From Mucilaginibacter sp. (GTDB lineage Bacteria > Bacteroidota > Bacteroidia > Sphingobacteriales > Sphingobacteriaceae): a stretch of DNA of 64,000 bases. A program made the translations under genes and the position numbers. The notes beneath the pieces were generated by a model that did no database searches, was not told where the DNA came from, and worked only from the letters and a program-made list of their open reading frames with translations. Where the stretch lies: NCBI GenBank assembly GCA_030445275.1, contig JAUCSE010000050.1, forward strand, positions 1-64,000, written 5' to 3'. Numbering within the stretch: position 1 is the stretch's first letter; every line of letters starts with the position of its first letter. Below are positions 19,114 through 27,910 of the stretch, one piece after another.

Positions 19114-19196
19114 CGTCATTGCGAGGCACGAAGCAATCTCTATGCTATACAGAGCGGCTCTGCAAGTAGAGATTGCCACGCTACGCTCGCAATAAC
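19114..19196. repeat. family A palindromic repeat (GTCATTGCGAGG type)
   Basis: The left arm GTCATTGCGAGGCACGAAGC and the right arm ending CGCTCGCAATAAC form an imperfect long inverted repeat with an inner AGAGATTGCC match. Related copies are at 25000-25120 and 43803-43975. Confidence 0.7.
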
Positions 19197-19220
19197 ATAG
19201 TTTCTTAGTGTTTTTAATTC

Positions 19221-19287
19221 CCCTCTTTCCGGCGAAGCCGAAGAGAGGGTGGTCCATCCGCCAGTTGGCGGAGATGACCGGGTGAGT
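19221..19287. repeat. family B 67-bp repeat, left copy
   Basis: It contains the stem CTCTTTCCGGCGAAGCCGAAGAG and the stem TCCGCCAGTTGGCGGA. It is matched in inverted orientation at 20982-21048 with about 60 of 67 positions identical by hand count. The two copies bound the four genes 19325-20968. Confidence 0.75.
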
Positions 19288-19324
19288 CTGCACAGAAATA
19301 CTTAAATTAGACCAACAATAGATC

Positions 19325-19768
19325 ATGGCATATCCCATATTAAAAACTTCTTTTAAAATTGGCATCATTACAGCAACGCTTATGGTGTTGTATGAATTGT
19401 CAAACCTGTTACTGATCTATCATTACTTTAAATTTGAATATTATATAGCGGGTGCTGTTATCATCGCTTTAATTACCGGAATTATATTAGCCAAAAATTA
19501 TCATCCTAAAACCATTAACCATTCAGAGAAAGGTAACCCTGTTACTGATTTAACCAATAAAGAATTTCAGGTTTTGGTAATGATCAGCGAGGGCAAAAGC
19601 AACAAAGAAATTGCATCCCTGAATTTTGTGGAGATAAGCACTATTAAAACGCATATCAATAATATTTACTTTAAATTGGGTGTAAAGGATCGTAAAGGTG
19701 CTATTGAAATTTATCGGCAATCCCTTTCTACCCAAAAATCAACCCTTTCTCCACCCTCTGTAATTTGA
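19325..19768 (+). CDS. membrane-anchored LuxR-type HTH protein
   Basis: 147 residues. Two hydrophobic segments (about 11-33 and 38-56) are followed directly by a LuxR-type helix-turn-helix (LTNKEFQVLVMISEGKSNKEIA, STIKTHINNIYFKLGVKDR, about 72-130). There is no receiver or ligand domain, so the membrane part must be the input or simply a tether. It is the first gene of a compact plus-strand block and lies 31 bp before a DUF4199 gene. A role in controlling that block is inferred from position. Confidence 0.82.
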   Translation: MAYPILKTSFKIGIITATLMVLYELSNLLLIYHYFKFEYYIAGAVIIALITGIILAKNYHPKTINHSEKGNPVTDLTNKEFQVLVMISEGKSNKEIASLNFVEISTIKTHINNIYFKLGVKDRKGAIEIYRQSLSTQKSTLSPPSVI

Positions 19769-19799
19769 TTTTCAAGTTTTAACCCATCACTTTTGTAGT

Positions 19800-20327
19800 A
19801 TGAACAACAAATATCCCTGGAAACAAGCCATTATTACCGGCCTTATTGTTGGTGTTTTTGCCATAGGGTCTTTCACTATCGCTGATAGTCTGAACAAACA
19901 TTTTGCCTGGGGCATCAATACGATAACAATTCGTGGACTTACTGGCCTGCTCACCCTGGTTATTCTGGCTATTGGTATTTACTCCGGGATGCAAAGTATT
20001 AAAAGGAGTTCCGGTGGGAGGCTGACTTACGGCCAGGCTTTATTGGCTGGTTTCATTATTGCCTTGACCGCCGGTATTATAACTGCGTTGGTAGGATTTG
20101 TATATTGTAACTATATCAATCCTGGTTATTCAGCTTATATGCTTAATGAAAGCAAAAAAGGGATAATAGCCGATGGGAAAAGCCCTGCAGAGGTTGCTGC
20201 AAGTATGGCCAGTTTACAACAGCAATGGACAACCGGCGCACAAATGCTGCAAGCCTTGGTTGGCCAAACCGTTTGCGGAACGGTGATTGCTTTGGTGATG
20301 GGTTTATTTATAAGAAGCAAAAAATAA
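19800..20327 (+). CDS. DUF4199 family membrane protein
   Basis: A 175-residue protein with four hydrophobic segments. The N-terminal WKQAIITGLIVGVFAIGSF and the central GGRLTYGQALLAGFIIALTAGIITALVGFVYCNYINPGY are typical of DUF4199, a Bacteroidota inner-membrane family of unknown function. It lies between the LuxR-type gene and a YCII gene (6-bp gap), probably in one operon. Confidence 0.85.
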   Translation: MNNKYPWKQAIITGLIVGVFAIGSFTIADSLNKHFAWGINTITIRGLTGLLTLVILAIGIYSGMQSIKRSSGGRLTYGQALLAGFIIALTAGIITALVGFVYCNYINPGYSAYMLNESKKGIIADGKSPAEVAASMASLQQQWTTGAQMLQALVGQTVCGTVIALVMGLFIRSKK

Positions 20328-20333
20328 TTTTAA

Positions 20334-20741
20334 ATGATGAAATACATATTTACAATTGCCATTTTTCTCTTTTCGGCGGGTGTATTTGCACAGCAAAAGC
20401 AAAACCAATATATCTTGATCATCAGATCAAAAGCCGATATTAAAGTATCAGCAGAAGTTATAAAAACCAATATTAAACACTGGCAGGATTTTATGGGTGA
20501 TCTGGGGAAAAATGGTAAAATAGCCGGGGGATATCGTCCTGCTACAGATGGCGTAACTATTAGCGGAACAGATAAAACAGTGAAGGAAAGTGCGTATATT
20601 GTGAATGGCGAAGTGGTTAGTTCCTTCCTGATCATCAACGCCGAAGATTTAAATGAGGCAAAGCAAATTGCCGCTAAATGCCCGGTATTTGAACTGCAGG
20701 GCAATGTTGAAATAAGACCAATACAAAACACCGCTAACTAA
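20334..20741 (+). CDS. secreted YCII-related protein
   Basis: 135 residues with a signal peptide (ends GVFAQQ) and a ferredoxin-like YCII domain (YILIIRSKADIKVS, HWQDFMGDLGKNGKIAGG, SFLIINAEDLNEAKQIAAKCP). Cytosolic YCII proteins are sometimes peroxidase-like or metabolic adaptors. A secreted version has no known role. The start could be either of two adjacent ATGs. The gene lies between the DUF4199 and OmdA-like genes with 5-6 bp gaps, which supports co-transcription. Confidence 0.8.
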   Translation: MMKYIFTIAIFLFSAGVFAQQKQNQYILIIRSKADIKVSAEVIKTNIKHWQDFMGDLGKNGKIAGGYRPATDGVTISGTDKTVKESAYIVNGEVVSSFLIINAEDLNEAKQIAAKCPVFELQGNVEIRPIQNTAN

Positions 20742-20746
20742 TCATC

Positions 20747-20968
20747 ATGCTTAAAAAAGGAGAACATATAGAAGGCACACCTGCAGAATTGCAGGCGCTT
20801 CTTGATCAGGATGCAGAAGCAAACACATTTTTTGAAGGCTTATCCAAATCCTATAAACAGGGGTATTGTGATTGGGTGGGCTCAGCCAAACAGGAGGATA
20901 CCCGTAAAGTGAGGGCTGATAAAGCGATGATCATGCTTCGTAATAAACAAAAAACGTTAAAGACATAA
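20747..20968 (+). CDS. YdeI/OmdA-like small protein
   Basis: 73 residues resembling the C-terminal OmdA domain of YdeI/OmpD-associated proteins: PAELQALLDQDAEANTFFEGLSKSYKQGYCDWVGSAK followed by TRKVRADKAMIML. Full-length homologues carry a DUF1801-like N-terminal domain that is missing here, so this is a stand-alone C-terminal domain. The family has been loosely called bacteriocin-protection proteins; I would not infer that role. Last gene of the block, directly before the right family B repeat. Confidence 0.75.
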   Translation: MLKKGEHIEGTPAELQALLDQDAEANTFFEGLSKSYKQGYCDWVGSAKQEDTRKVRADKAMIMLRNKQKTLKT

Positions 20969-20981
20969 ACTGCCGAAAATT

Positions 20982-21048
20982 TACTCACCCTGACATCTCC
21001 GCCAGCCGGCGGATTGTCGACCCTCTCTTCGGCTTCGCCGGAAAGAGG
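20982..21048. repeat. family B 67-bp repeat, right copy (inverted)
   Basis: Reverse complement of 19221-19287 with about seven mismatches by eye. The first 30 bases of the shared unit are identical. It starts 14 bp after the OmdA-like stop. Confidence 0.75.
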
Positions 21049-21210
21049 GTGAAGAAAAATATAGCTTTGTCATGCTGAACGGTTGAAGCATCTATTGTCC
21101 GCTGCGCATGTTTACCAATAAACCTTTTGGTACTTCCCACAACAATTTCTTTTATCCTTGCTCCTTTATCTTTTAATCTTTTATCCCCCACCCCACAGGT
21201 TAATGCTTTT

Positions 21211-21225
21211 TTAATGTTTTATTAA
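21211..21225. promoter_or_regulatory. shared 15-mer TTAATGTTTTATTAA (copy 1)
   Basis: Near-palindromic (TTAAT/ATTAA arms), 170 bp upstream of the DUF5703 gene. The identical 15-mer lies 127 bp upstream of the GH3 gene at 29074. It is a possible operator or an AT-rich coincidence. Confidence 0.35.
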
Positions 21226-21380
21226 GTCGGTTAAATTTATTTGTACAACGGCAATTAAATAAAGAGGATATTGGTGCAGCTACAAGATATTGCCCCGGCA
21301 ATGTAGCTAACAATCCATAAAACCTATTTTGCTAAACCAATTGTATCAAGCGAAAAACCAATTATTCGCAAAATAAATTA

Positions 21381-23555
21381 ATGATGAAGAACAAGTTTTT
21401 TACCTATGCCGGCACTATTTTACTGACTTTAAACCTGATTTCGGCGCTGCTGTTTGCAAAACCGATATCGCCACCCATTATTGACACACTGTTGAATGGC
21501 TATAATGTACAATGGGATACCCCTGGACCAACCTCGGCACAATCCATGCCGATTGGCAATGGGGATATTGGCCTTAATGTATGGGTGGAGCAAAACGGCG
21601 ATCTTGTCTTTTACATCAGCAAAACCGATGCCTGGGGCGGCGAGCTGGAGCAACAAAAAGACTCCTGGATGAAACAGGGGGGCATATTGATGAAATTGGG
21701 TGCCATACACGTATCCCTGAGCCCTAATCCATTAGAGAAAAGTACAGTATTTAAACAGATCCTCAAACTGCGTAACGGCGAGATCTGGATACAGGAAGGC
21801 GAAGGAAAAACAGCTGTCAGGCTACGGATTTGGGTTGATGCCAATCACCCGGTGATCAGGGTAGAGGCACAAAGCAGCAGTCCGGTTGTCGTAAATGTAA
21901 AACTGGATAACTGGCGTGCCGGGCAAACGGATACCATCCTTAATAATCAACAAAACCGGATAGCCTGGTATCATCATAATTTGGCCACTGCCGATCCGCA
22001 TTTGGCCAACCTTACTTTTGGAGCCATAGTAAGGGGTAAGGGGCTTGTTAATAAAGATGCATCTACCTTGCAATCGGGCAAGGTTACCTCGCAGCTCATT
22101 TCCATTTATCCCTTAACGGCAGTTGCGAACAGTGGCAGTGAATGGCTTACTAAACTGGAAAAGCAATCGGCAGCTATTGAAAAACGGGCCTTAGAGCAAA
22201 CCCGTTCGGCGCATCAAAAATGGTGGCAGCAATTCTGGAACCGCAGCTGGGTGTTTTTACATGGTGATGAACAGGCCACGCAGGTTACCCAGGGTTATGT
22301 ATTGCAGCGTTTTGTTACTGCTTGTGCTGGTCGTGGGACTGGTCCTATTAAATTCAACGGGTCTATTTTTGTGGTAGATAACCCCGCCTGGAAACATGGC
22401 GACAAAACCGAAGCTGTTAATGCCGATTTCAGGGCCTGGGGCGGGCAATACTGGTTTCAAAATACGCGGCCCATGTACTGGCCCCGACTGATGGCCGGCG
22501 ATTTTGATATGATGCTGCCTTTATTTAATATGTACGCGAAGATTTTGCCTGCTAACACGGCGCAGGTGAAACAATTCTATAATCATGGAGGTGCTTATTT
22601 TGCAGAAACCGCTCCCTTTTGGGGTGGCTTGCAGTTTATGGGCCCCAAGGTAAAGGCTAACTATACCAACCACTACTTTACACCCATACTAGAGCTGAGC
22701 ATGATGATGCTCGATTATTACGAATACACCGGCGATACCCGGTTTGCTAAGCAAACGCTACTGCCTGTAGCCACCGCCGGTCTGCAATTTTTCGATCAGC
22801 ATTTTGGCCGCGATAGCGCAGGCAAATTACTGCTTGACCCAGATAACTCTATCGAAATGTTTTGGAAGGTGCATAACCCTGCGCCCGATATTGCCGGTTT
22901 GCATGCCGTATTAAGCCGGATGATCAAGCTTCCAGCTTCACTGGTTGATGATAAAATCCGCAGGCAATGGCAAAAACTATACAGCGAACTGCCGCCACTA
23001 CCGGTTGCAGACGATAAAAAGACGCTTTTGCCCTATACTGGTCCGCAAACGGCCAAATCATTTAACAGCGAAAACCCGGAATTGTATGCTATATATCCGT
23101 TCCGGCTTTATGGTATAGGCAAGCCCGATCTGCAGCTTGCCCTGAATACTTTTAATGCCCGTAAGCAACGTGCCAAAGGCTGCTGGGTGCAGGACCCGAT
23201 ACAGGCCGCCATGCTTGGCGAAGCGGATGTGGCCAAGGATTATGTAAGCTTTGCCCTCACCCGTAAATCGCCCGATCTGAGATTTCCGGCCTTTTGGGCT
23301 ACCGGTAATGACTATCACCCTGATGAAGATAACGGCGGTAATGGCGAGAACGGTCTGCAGCAAATGTTAATGCAAACTGATGGAAAAAAAATCATCCTGT
23401 TGCCCGCATGGCCCGCCGGTTGGGATGCCGATTTTAAGCTGAATGCCCCTTACAATACCACGGTGGAGGGCAAAGTGGTAAAAGGTAAACTGGTGAATGT
23501 TAAAGTTACACCGGCCAGTCGCGCAATTGACGTGGTTGATATGAGCAAAAAATAA
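21381..23555 (+). CDS. DUF5703 family glycoside-hydrolase-like protein
   Basis: 724 residues with a signal peptide ending near LFAKP. The N-terminal beta-sandwich opens with YNVQWDTPGPTSAQSMPIGNGDIGLNVWVE, the DUF5703 signature. The rest (about 290-700) looks like an alpha/alpha toroid with ENGLQQMLMQTDGKKIILLPAWPAGWDADFKL, similar to GH95/GH65-type enzymes. Such proteins are thought to act on polysaccharides, but the substrate is unknown. It is the first gene of an operon with the SGNH/hydrolase gene 3 bp downstream. Regulation by one of the flanking kelch regulators is plausible. Confidence 0.85.
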   Translation: MMKNKFFTYAGTILLTLNLISALLFAKPISPPIIDTLLNGYNVQWDTPGPTSAQSMPIGNGDIGLNVWVEQNGDLVFYISKTDAWGGELEQQKDSWMKQGGILMKLGAIHVSLSPNPLEKSTVFKQILKLRNGEIWIQEGEGKTAVRLRIWVDANHPVIRVEAQSSSPVVVNVKLDNWRAGQTDTILNNQQNRIAWYHHNLATADPHLANLTFGAIVRGKGLVNKDASTLQSGKVTSQLISIYPLTAVANSGSEWLTKLEKQSAAIEKRALEQTRSAHQKWWQQFWNRSWVFLHGDEQATQVTQGYVLQRFVTACAGRGTGPIKFNGSIFVVDNPAWKHGDKTEAVNADFRAWGGQYWFQNTRPMYWPRLMAGDFDMMLPLFNMYAKILPANTAQVKQFYNHGGAYFAETAPFWGGLQFMGPKVKANYTNHYFTPILELSMMMLDYYEYTGDTRFAKQTLLPVATAGLQFFDQHFGRDSAGKLLLDPDNSIEMFWKVHNPAPDIAGLHAVLSRMIKLPASLVDDKIRRQWQKLYSELPPLPVADDKKTLLPYTGPQTAKSFNSENPELYAIYPFRLYGIGKPDLQLALNTFNARKQRAKGCWVQDPIQAAMLGEADVAKDYVSFALTRKSPDLRFPAFWATGNDYHPDEDNGGNGENGLQQMLMQTDGKKIILLPAWPAGWDADFKLNAPYNTTVEGKVVKGKLVNVKVTPASRAIDVVDMSKK

Positions 23556-23558
23556 AAG

Positions 23559-24947
23559 ATGATGAAAAAGATTTTAACCATCCTGTTAGCTTTAAGCTTT
23601 GCCTTATCAACAAGTGCGGTAACCCGCATCACCTGCATCGGTGCAAGCATCACTTATGGCGCTACCCTGCCCGATCCGGCGAGACAATCATTCCCGGGGC
23701 AGCTGCAAACATTGCTGGGTAAAAATTACGAGGTCAATAATTTTGGTGTGAGCGGAACTACGCTGCTGCGCAAGGGAAATTTCCCCTATTGGAACACTCC
23801 TGCCTATCAGCAGGCATTGAAAAGCAAACCCGATATTGTTTTTATTGACCTGGGTGGTAACGATAGCAAGCTCATCAACCGGGCTCATTATGATGAATTT
23901 GAAGGCGATTATCACGCGCTGATCAACTCATTCAAACAATTGCCGTCGCACCCGCGTATTGTTTTGTTGCTGGCTATGCCCTCTTTTGAAAAAGATACCA
24001 CGGGCATTTATGATCCGGTGATCGTAAACCAAATTAACCCGCACATCAGACAGGTAGCCTACGACGAAAGGCTGGAAGTGCTGGACATGCACTCTCCATT
24101 GATTAACCATGACGACTGGACACCCGATAAAATACATCCTAATGTGCAGGGCTCGGCAATTGCCGCTAAAAAACTGTATGATATAGTAGTGCAACCCCGG
24201 GATACCACGTTTGATATTTTCAAAAGCATTAAAGAACCTTACAAAACCGACTCATTTTACGGCTACCCCTGCGCTACTTTTATACTTAACGGCCGGGAAT
24301 GCAAAGTGGTAAAACCCAAATGGGCGGCGAAGGGCCATCCCTGGATATGGCGGGCACGCTTCTGGGGCCATGAACCGCAAACCGATATCGCCCTGCTTGA
24401 GCGTGGTTTCCATGTAGTGTACTCCGATGTTGCGGAGTTATTGGGCAATGACGAAGCTATAACCCGGTGGAACAATTTCTATAAGATACTGCACGATGGC
24501 GGTCTTGGGCAAAAGGCCGTACTGGAGGGCATGAGTCGTGGCGGTATCTATATTTACAACTGGGCAGCAGTAAACCCAACCAAAGTAGCGGCTGTATATG
24601 CCGATAACGCGCTGCTCGACCTGCAATTCTGGTCCGATTCAACCCTGTTAGAAAAGGATTTTAATTTAACCTATGTGAGACAGTTGGGAGCATTAAAGGC
24701 AAGTCCGCTGGATAAGGTGGCACAGATTGTAAAGGGTGGGTACCCCATGCTGCATCTCTCGGCCGATGAAGACGAAGCCCTTGATCCATCAAAAAATACC
24801 TTATTGTTTGAGCAAAAGGTAAAAGCGTTGGGTGGTTCCATTACGGTTATTCATAAACCAGGCTTTAAGCACCATCCACATAGTTTGCCAAATCCGGCAC
24901 CTATTGTCGATTTTATTTTAAAGGCAACTGGGTATGCAGTAGAGTAG
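23559..24947 (+). CDS. SGNH/GDSL esterase fused to an alpha/beta-hydrolase
   Basis: 462 residues with a signal peptide (ends STSAV). Residues about 22-210 are an SGNH esterase with block I IGASITYG, block II NFGVSGTT, block III GGND and block V DKIHPN. Residues about 215-462 are an alpha/beta-hydrolase with nucleophile Ser in GMSRGG, an acidic residue in SADEDEALDP and His in KHHPHS. Both active sites look intact. A deacetylating esterase acting with the DUF5703 enzyme on an acylated polysaccharide is the likely role. The two genes are 3 bp apart. Confidence 0.85.
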   Translation: MMKKILTILLALSFALSTSAVTRITCIGASITYGATLPDPARQSFPGQLQTLLGKNYEVNNFGVSGTTLLRKGNFPYWNTPAYQQALKSKPDIVFIDLGGNDSKLINRAHYDEFEGDYHALINSFKQLPSHPRIVLLLAMPSFEKDTTGIYDPVIVNQINPHIRQVAYDERLEVLDMHSPLINHDDWTPDKIHPNVQGSAIAAKKLYDIVVQPRDTTFDIFKSIKEPYKTDSFYGYPCATFILNGRECKVVKPKWAAKGHPWIWRARFWGHEPQTDIALLERGFHVVYSDVAELLGNDEAITRWNNFYKILHDGGLGQKAVLEGMSRGGIYIYNWAAVNPTKVAAVYADNALLDLQFWSDSTLLEKDFNLTYVRQLGALKASPLDKVAQIVKGGYPMLHLSADEDEALDPSKNTLLFEQKVKALGGSITVIHKPGFKHHPHSLPNPAPIVDFILKATGYAVE

Positions 24948-25348
24948 ATTCACCCCACCTACACTTCGCTGGGTGATATTCCTTGAGGAAGATTCCTATC
25001 CGCGCGTCATTGCGAGGTACGAAGCAATCTCTATGCTATACAGAGCGAGTAAATAGAGGATAACTTTCATAGCCGACCTGCCTGTGTAGAGATTACTTCG
25101 TACCTCGCAATGACGCGCGGATAATAAGGAAGGCGTAGCGATAACCAGGTGAGTAAAATCATCAGTTTTTAAAGTCAATGGTGTATAGTAACCACGTCCT
25201 CATATAATCACATAATCCTTGAATGTAAACTGTTTTTATTGTAATTTAGCCATTGCCGTCATCTAAATATGAGCTATATTTTTTTGACCTAAATTATAAA
25301 ATACAGCGCGGGTACTTAAGTTGTAATACTTAACGTGTACTTATCAAC
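24948..25348. other. 401-bp intergenic region with nested repeats
   Basis: No gene is seen. A 25-bp perfect inverted repeat (25000-25120) is bracketed by related ends TTCACCCCACC..TTCGC (24949-24971) and GGCGTAGCGATAACCAGGTGAG (25131-25153), so one palindrome seems to sit inside another. From 25160 on it is the AT-rich leader of the second kelch regulator. Confidence 0.6.
25000..25120. repeat. family A palindrome with perfect 25-bp arms
   Basis: Arms at 25000-25024 (begins CCGCGCGTCATTGCGAGG) and 25096-25120 are perfect complements. The interior carries the AGCAATCTCTATGCTATACA word also present in the copy at 19114. Confidence 0.8.
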
Positions 25349-27910
25349 ATGAGATTTTTTTTATCGGGAATAATTGCGGTTATTTTTTTAAATATACTAT
25401 TCGTACCACCTGTTTATGCGCAATCATATGGGCTTGGTTTTTATAGCCATGAAGTAGTACAGGATAAGCGCACCACACTAAACCTGAGCCTTACCAATAT
25501 AACGCCTAAGGATAACCTGGAAATCTCTTTCGATCTTTCTTTTATCCCCAATCAGCAAATATATTTTGGCTATATACTCAGGCTTGTTGGCGATGATAAG
25601 CAAAATATCGACCTGGTGTATGATAACCAGGCAAATACCCGCCATTTCAAGATCATCATAGGCGATAAGCTCTCCAAAATTTCCTTTAACATTGATGACA
25701 AGGTATTGTATGATGGCTGGAGCAAGATCAGGTTATTGGTAGATTATAAACACGATAAGCTCACCGTATTTTCAGATAAGGCATCCTACACCGAATCGGG
25801 CGTGCATTTAAAACCGGGCAGCAATTATAAATTGCTTTTTGGGGCAAATGCTTACCGACAATATCAAACTACAGATCTGCCTCCATTTAAATTGAGGGAT
25901 GTAAAGGCCCTGCAGAACGATAAGCTGCTAGCCTGGTGGCCGTTGAGTGAATGGCAGGGAGATGAGGCTCAGGAAACAGTTAACCAGAACAATGGTACGG
26001 TTACCAATCCCCTGTGGATCAAATCGCGCCACCGCAACTGGCAAATAGAAAAGGAGCTTACCATTGCCGGAACGGCCAGCCTCGCCTTTGACCCGGCTAC
26101 CGAAACGGTTTATATCATTACTGCCGACTCTTTACTTTCCTATTCAGAAAGCAAAATACCGCAATTAACAAGTGCAGCCTATCAAACCGGAAAGCAACAA
26201 TTAATACCCGGCGATCAGGCCGTATATAATAAAGGTAAGCTTTATTATCTTTTTATTGATCAAAAAGCTATTGCCACGTATGGGATAAAAGATCAAAAGT
26301 GGGATAAGACTTTTAAAAATATGCCCCTGGCCACCAATTCAGGGCATTTAAACAAGTTTTTTTGTAAAACAGACACCTCTATTTACACCGTAGGTGGTTA
26401 CGGTCAGCTGGTTTATAAAGACAGCATAAAACAATATCATGTAGCTACCGGCACCTGGCAGGATATTAAAACCAAAGGCGATGTATTCACACCGCGCTAC
26501 ATGGCCGGTTTGGGTACCAATCTAGCGGGCGATACGGCCTATGTAATGGGTGGTTATGGCAGCGCTTCGGGCCAGCAAATTGTAAACCCACGCAATTTGT
26601 ATGATATGATGCGTTTTGCGGTTAAAACTAAAACGTTTAAGAAATTATTTAGCATTGAAGTTAAAAAGGAAGATTTTGTATTTGCCAACTCGCTGGTTAT
26701 CAATGAAAAATCGCGAACCTATTATGGCCTTATTTTTCCGCAGCATAAATATAATTCCAATCTGCAACTGATACGTGGCTCGCTTGATAAATCTGCCTAT
26801 CAATTGGTTGGCGATACCATTCCTTACTTATTCCATGATATACACTCCTATGCCGATGTATATTACTGTCCGCACAGCGGCAAGTTTTTAACAGTTACCC
26901 TTTTTAAAGAGAATGAGCAAACCCGGGTTAAAATATATTCGCTTTTGGGTCCGCCGGAACCCTTGGAAACACCAATAATAAGCGAGGCTAGCTTTAATTA
27001 CATTTTATGGATAAGTGGATTGCTGCTTGCTGGTTTGGGTATAACAGCGGGTGTGCTGATCTATCGCAAAAAGAAGGCAAAGGCGGTGGGACATCAACCC
27101 CAACCGTTGAAAGAACCTGTGATTAGCCTTGCGGCGGGAATAGATGTTACACCCCATGAAACAGAAGAGGAAAATTATCTGAACCATAATAAGAACGCCA
27201 TATTTTTATTTGGCGATCTGCAGCTTTTTACACCCGAAGGTAATGAGATCACCAAGTATTTTACACCATTACTAAAAGAACTGTTTTTGGTTATTTTGTT
27301 GTATTCGGTAAAATTAGGGAGAGGGGTAAGCTCCGAAAAACTGAATGAGATACTTTGGTTTGATAAATCAGAAAAAAGCGCCCGCAACAACCGTTCGGTA
27401 AATATTGCTAAGCTCAAATCATTACTTGATAAAATGGGGCACTGTCATTTATCAAAGGATACCGGTTTCTGGAAAATAGAGATCGATTATCACCAGATCA
27501 TGGTTGATTATCATAACTATCTGAGCATCGTATCAAACAAAACCAAACTCAACAAGCAAAAGATCATACAGCTTACGGATATTACACAAAGAGGTAATTT
27601 TTTATCGAACATTGAATACGAATGGCTGGATACCTTTAAATCAGAAGTATCCAACGAAATAACTGACTCCTATATACAATTCGCGGGTACCATTAAAGTT
27701 GCCGACGATCCGGAGTTTTTGATCAAGCTGGCCAATGATATTTTTTACTTCGACCCGGTAAACGAAGATGCCATGATATTAAAGTGCAAAGCTTTATCCT
27801 TTTTAGGTAAACACTCGCTGGCAAAAAATACCTTCGAAAACTTTAACAAGGAGTATAAGGTGATCTACGGCGAAGCCTTTGAACGCGATTTTCATTCTAT
27901 TTTAGAGTAA
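25349..27910 (+). CDS. membrane-spanning kelch regulator with SARP-like output (paralogue 2)
   Basis: 853 residues with the same architecture as 16429-18999. A signal peptide (ends VYAQS) is followed by a LamG-like domain (about 30-215) and kelch repeats (about 230-535, YTVGGYGQLVYKD, YVMGGYGSASGQQIVNPRN). A membrane helix lies at about 550-573. The cytoplasmic winged helix (about 620-710, FLFGDLQLFTPEG, LKELFLVILL, LNEILWFD) and BTAD-like region complete it. Sequence similarity to the paralogue is strongest in the kelch GGYG blocks and the winged helix. Its stop overlaps the next gene by one base (TAATG). I infer ligand sensing outside and DNA binding inside. Confidence 0.8.
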   Translation: MRFFLSGIIAVIFLNILFVPPVYAQSYGLGFYSHEVVQDKRTTLNLSLTNITPKDNLEISFDLSFIPNQQIYFGYILRLVGDDKQNIDLVYDNQANTRHFKIIIGDKLSKISFNIDDKVLYDGWSKIRLLVDYKHDKLTVFSDKASYTESGVHLKPGSNYKLLFGANAYRQYQTTDLPPFKLRDVKALQNDKLLAWWPLSEWQGDEAQETVNQNNGTVTNPLWIKSRHRNWQIEKELTIAGTASLAFDPATETVYIITADSLLSYSESKIPQLTSAAYQTGKQQLIPGDQAVYNKGKLYYLFIDQKAIATYGIKDQKWDKTFKNMPLATNSGHLNKFFCKTDTSIYTVGGYGQLVYKDSIKQYHVATGTWQDIKTKGDVFTPRYMAGLGTNLAGDTAYVMGGYGSASGQQIVNPRNLYDMMRFAVKTKTFKKLFSIEVKKEDFVFANSLVINEKSRTYYGLIFPQHKYNSNLQLIRGSLDKSAYQLVGDTIPYLFHDIHSYADVYYCPHSGKFLTVTLFKENEQTRVKIYSLLGPPEPLETPIISEASFNYILWISGLLLAGLGITAGVLIYRKKKAKAVGHQPQPLKEPVISLAAGIDVTPHETEEENYLNHNKNAIFLFGDLQLFTPEGNEITKYFTPLLKELFLVILLYSVKLGRGVSSEKLNEILWFDKSEKSARNNRSVNIAKLKSLLDKMGHCHLSKDTGFWKIEIDYHQIMVDYHNYLSIVSNKTKLNKQKIIQLTDITQRGNFLSNIEYEWLDTFKSEVSNEITDSYIQFAGTIKVADDPEFLIKLANDIFYFDPVNEDAMILKCKALSFLGKHSLAKNTFENFNKEYKVIYGEAFERDFHSILE

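Larger units (their letters stand above)
19000..19324. other. 325-bp intergenic region made of repeats
   Basis: No gene is seen. In order it holds three direct copies of a CCGAACA-type word (19049-19078), a perfect 12-bp hairpin, a GTCATTGCGAGG palindrome and the left 67-bp family B repeat. The last 37 bp are a plain leader before the LuxR-type gene. Confidence 0.6.
20969..21380. other. 412-bp intergenic region with repeats and leader of the DUF5703 operon
   Basis: No gene is seen. It contains the right family B repeat (20982-21048), half of a GTCATGCTGAACGG-type palindrome (21070-21100) and, from about 21185, an AT-rich leader with the shared 15-mer at 21211. Confidence 0.6.

Noticed and set aside
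20747..20968. Bacteriocin immunity gene
   Set aside because: The OmdA domain label comes from a loose database name. No bacteriocin gene is adjacent.
19114..25120. Composite insertion sequence between the family A palindromes
   Set aside because: No transposase gene lies between them. The copies are palindromes that also occur singly elsewhere in the window.
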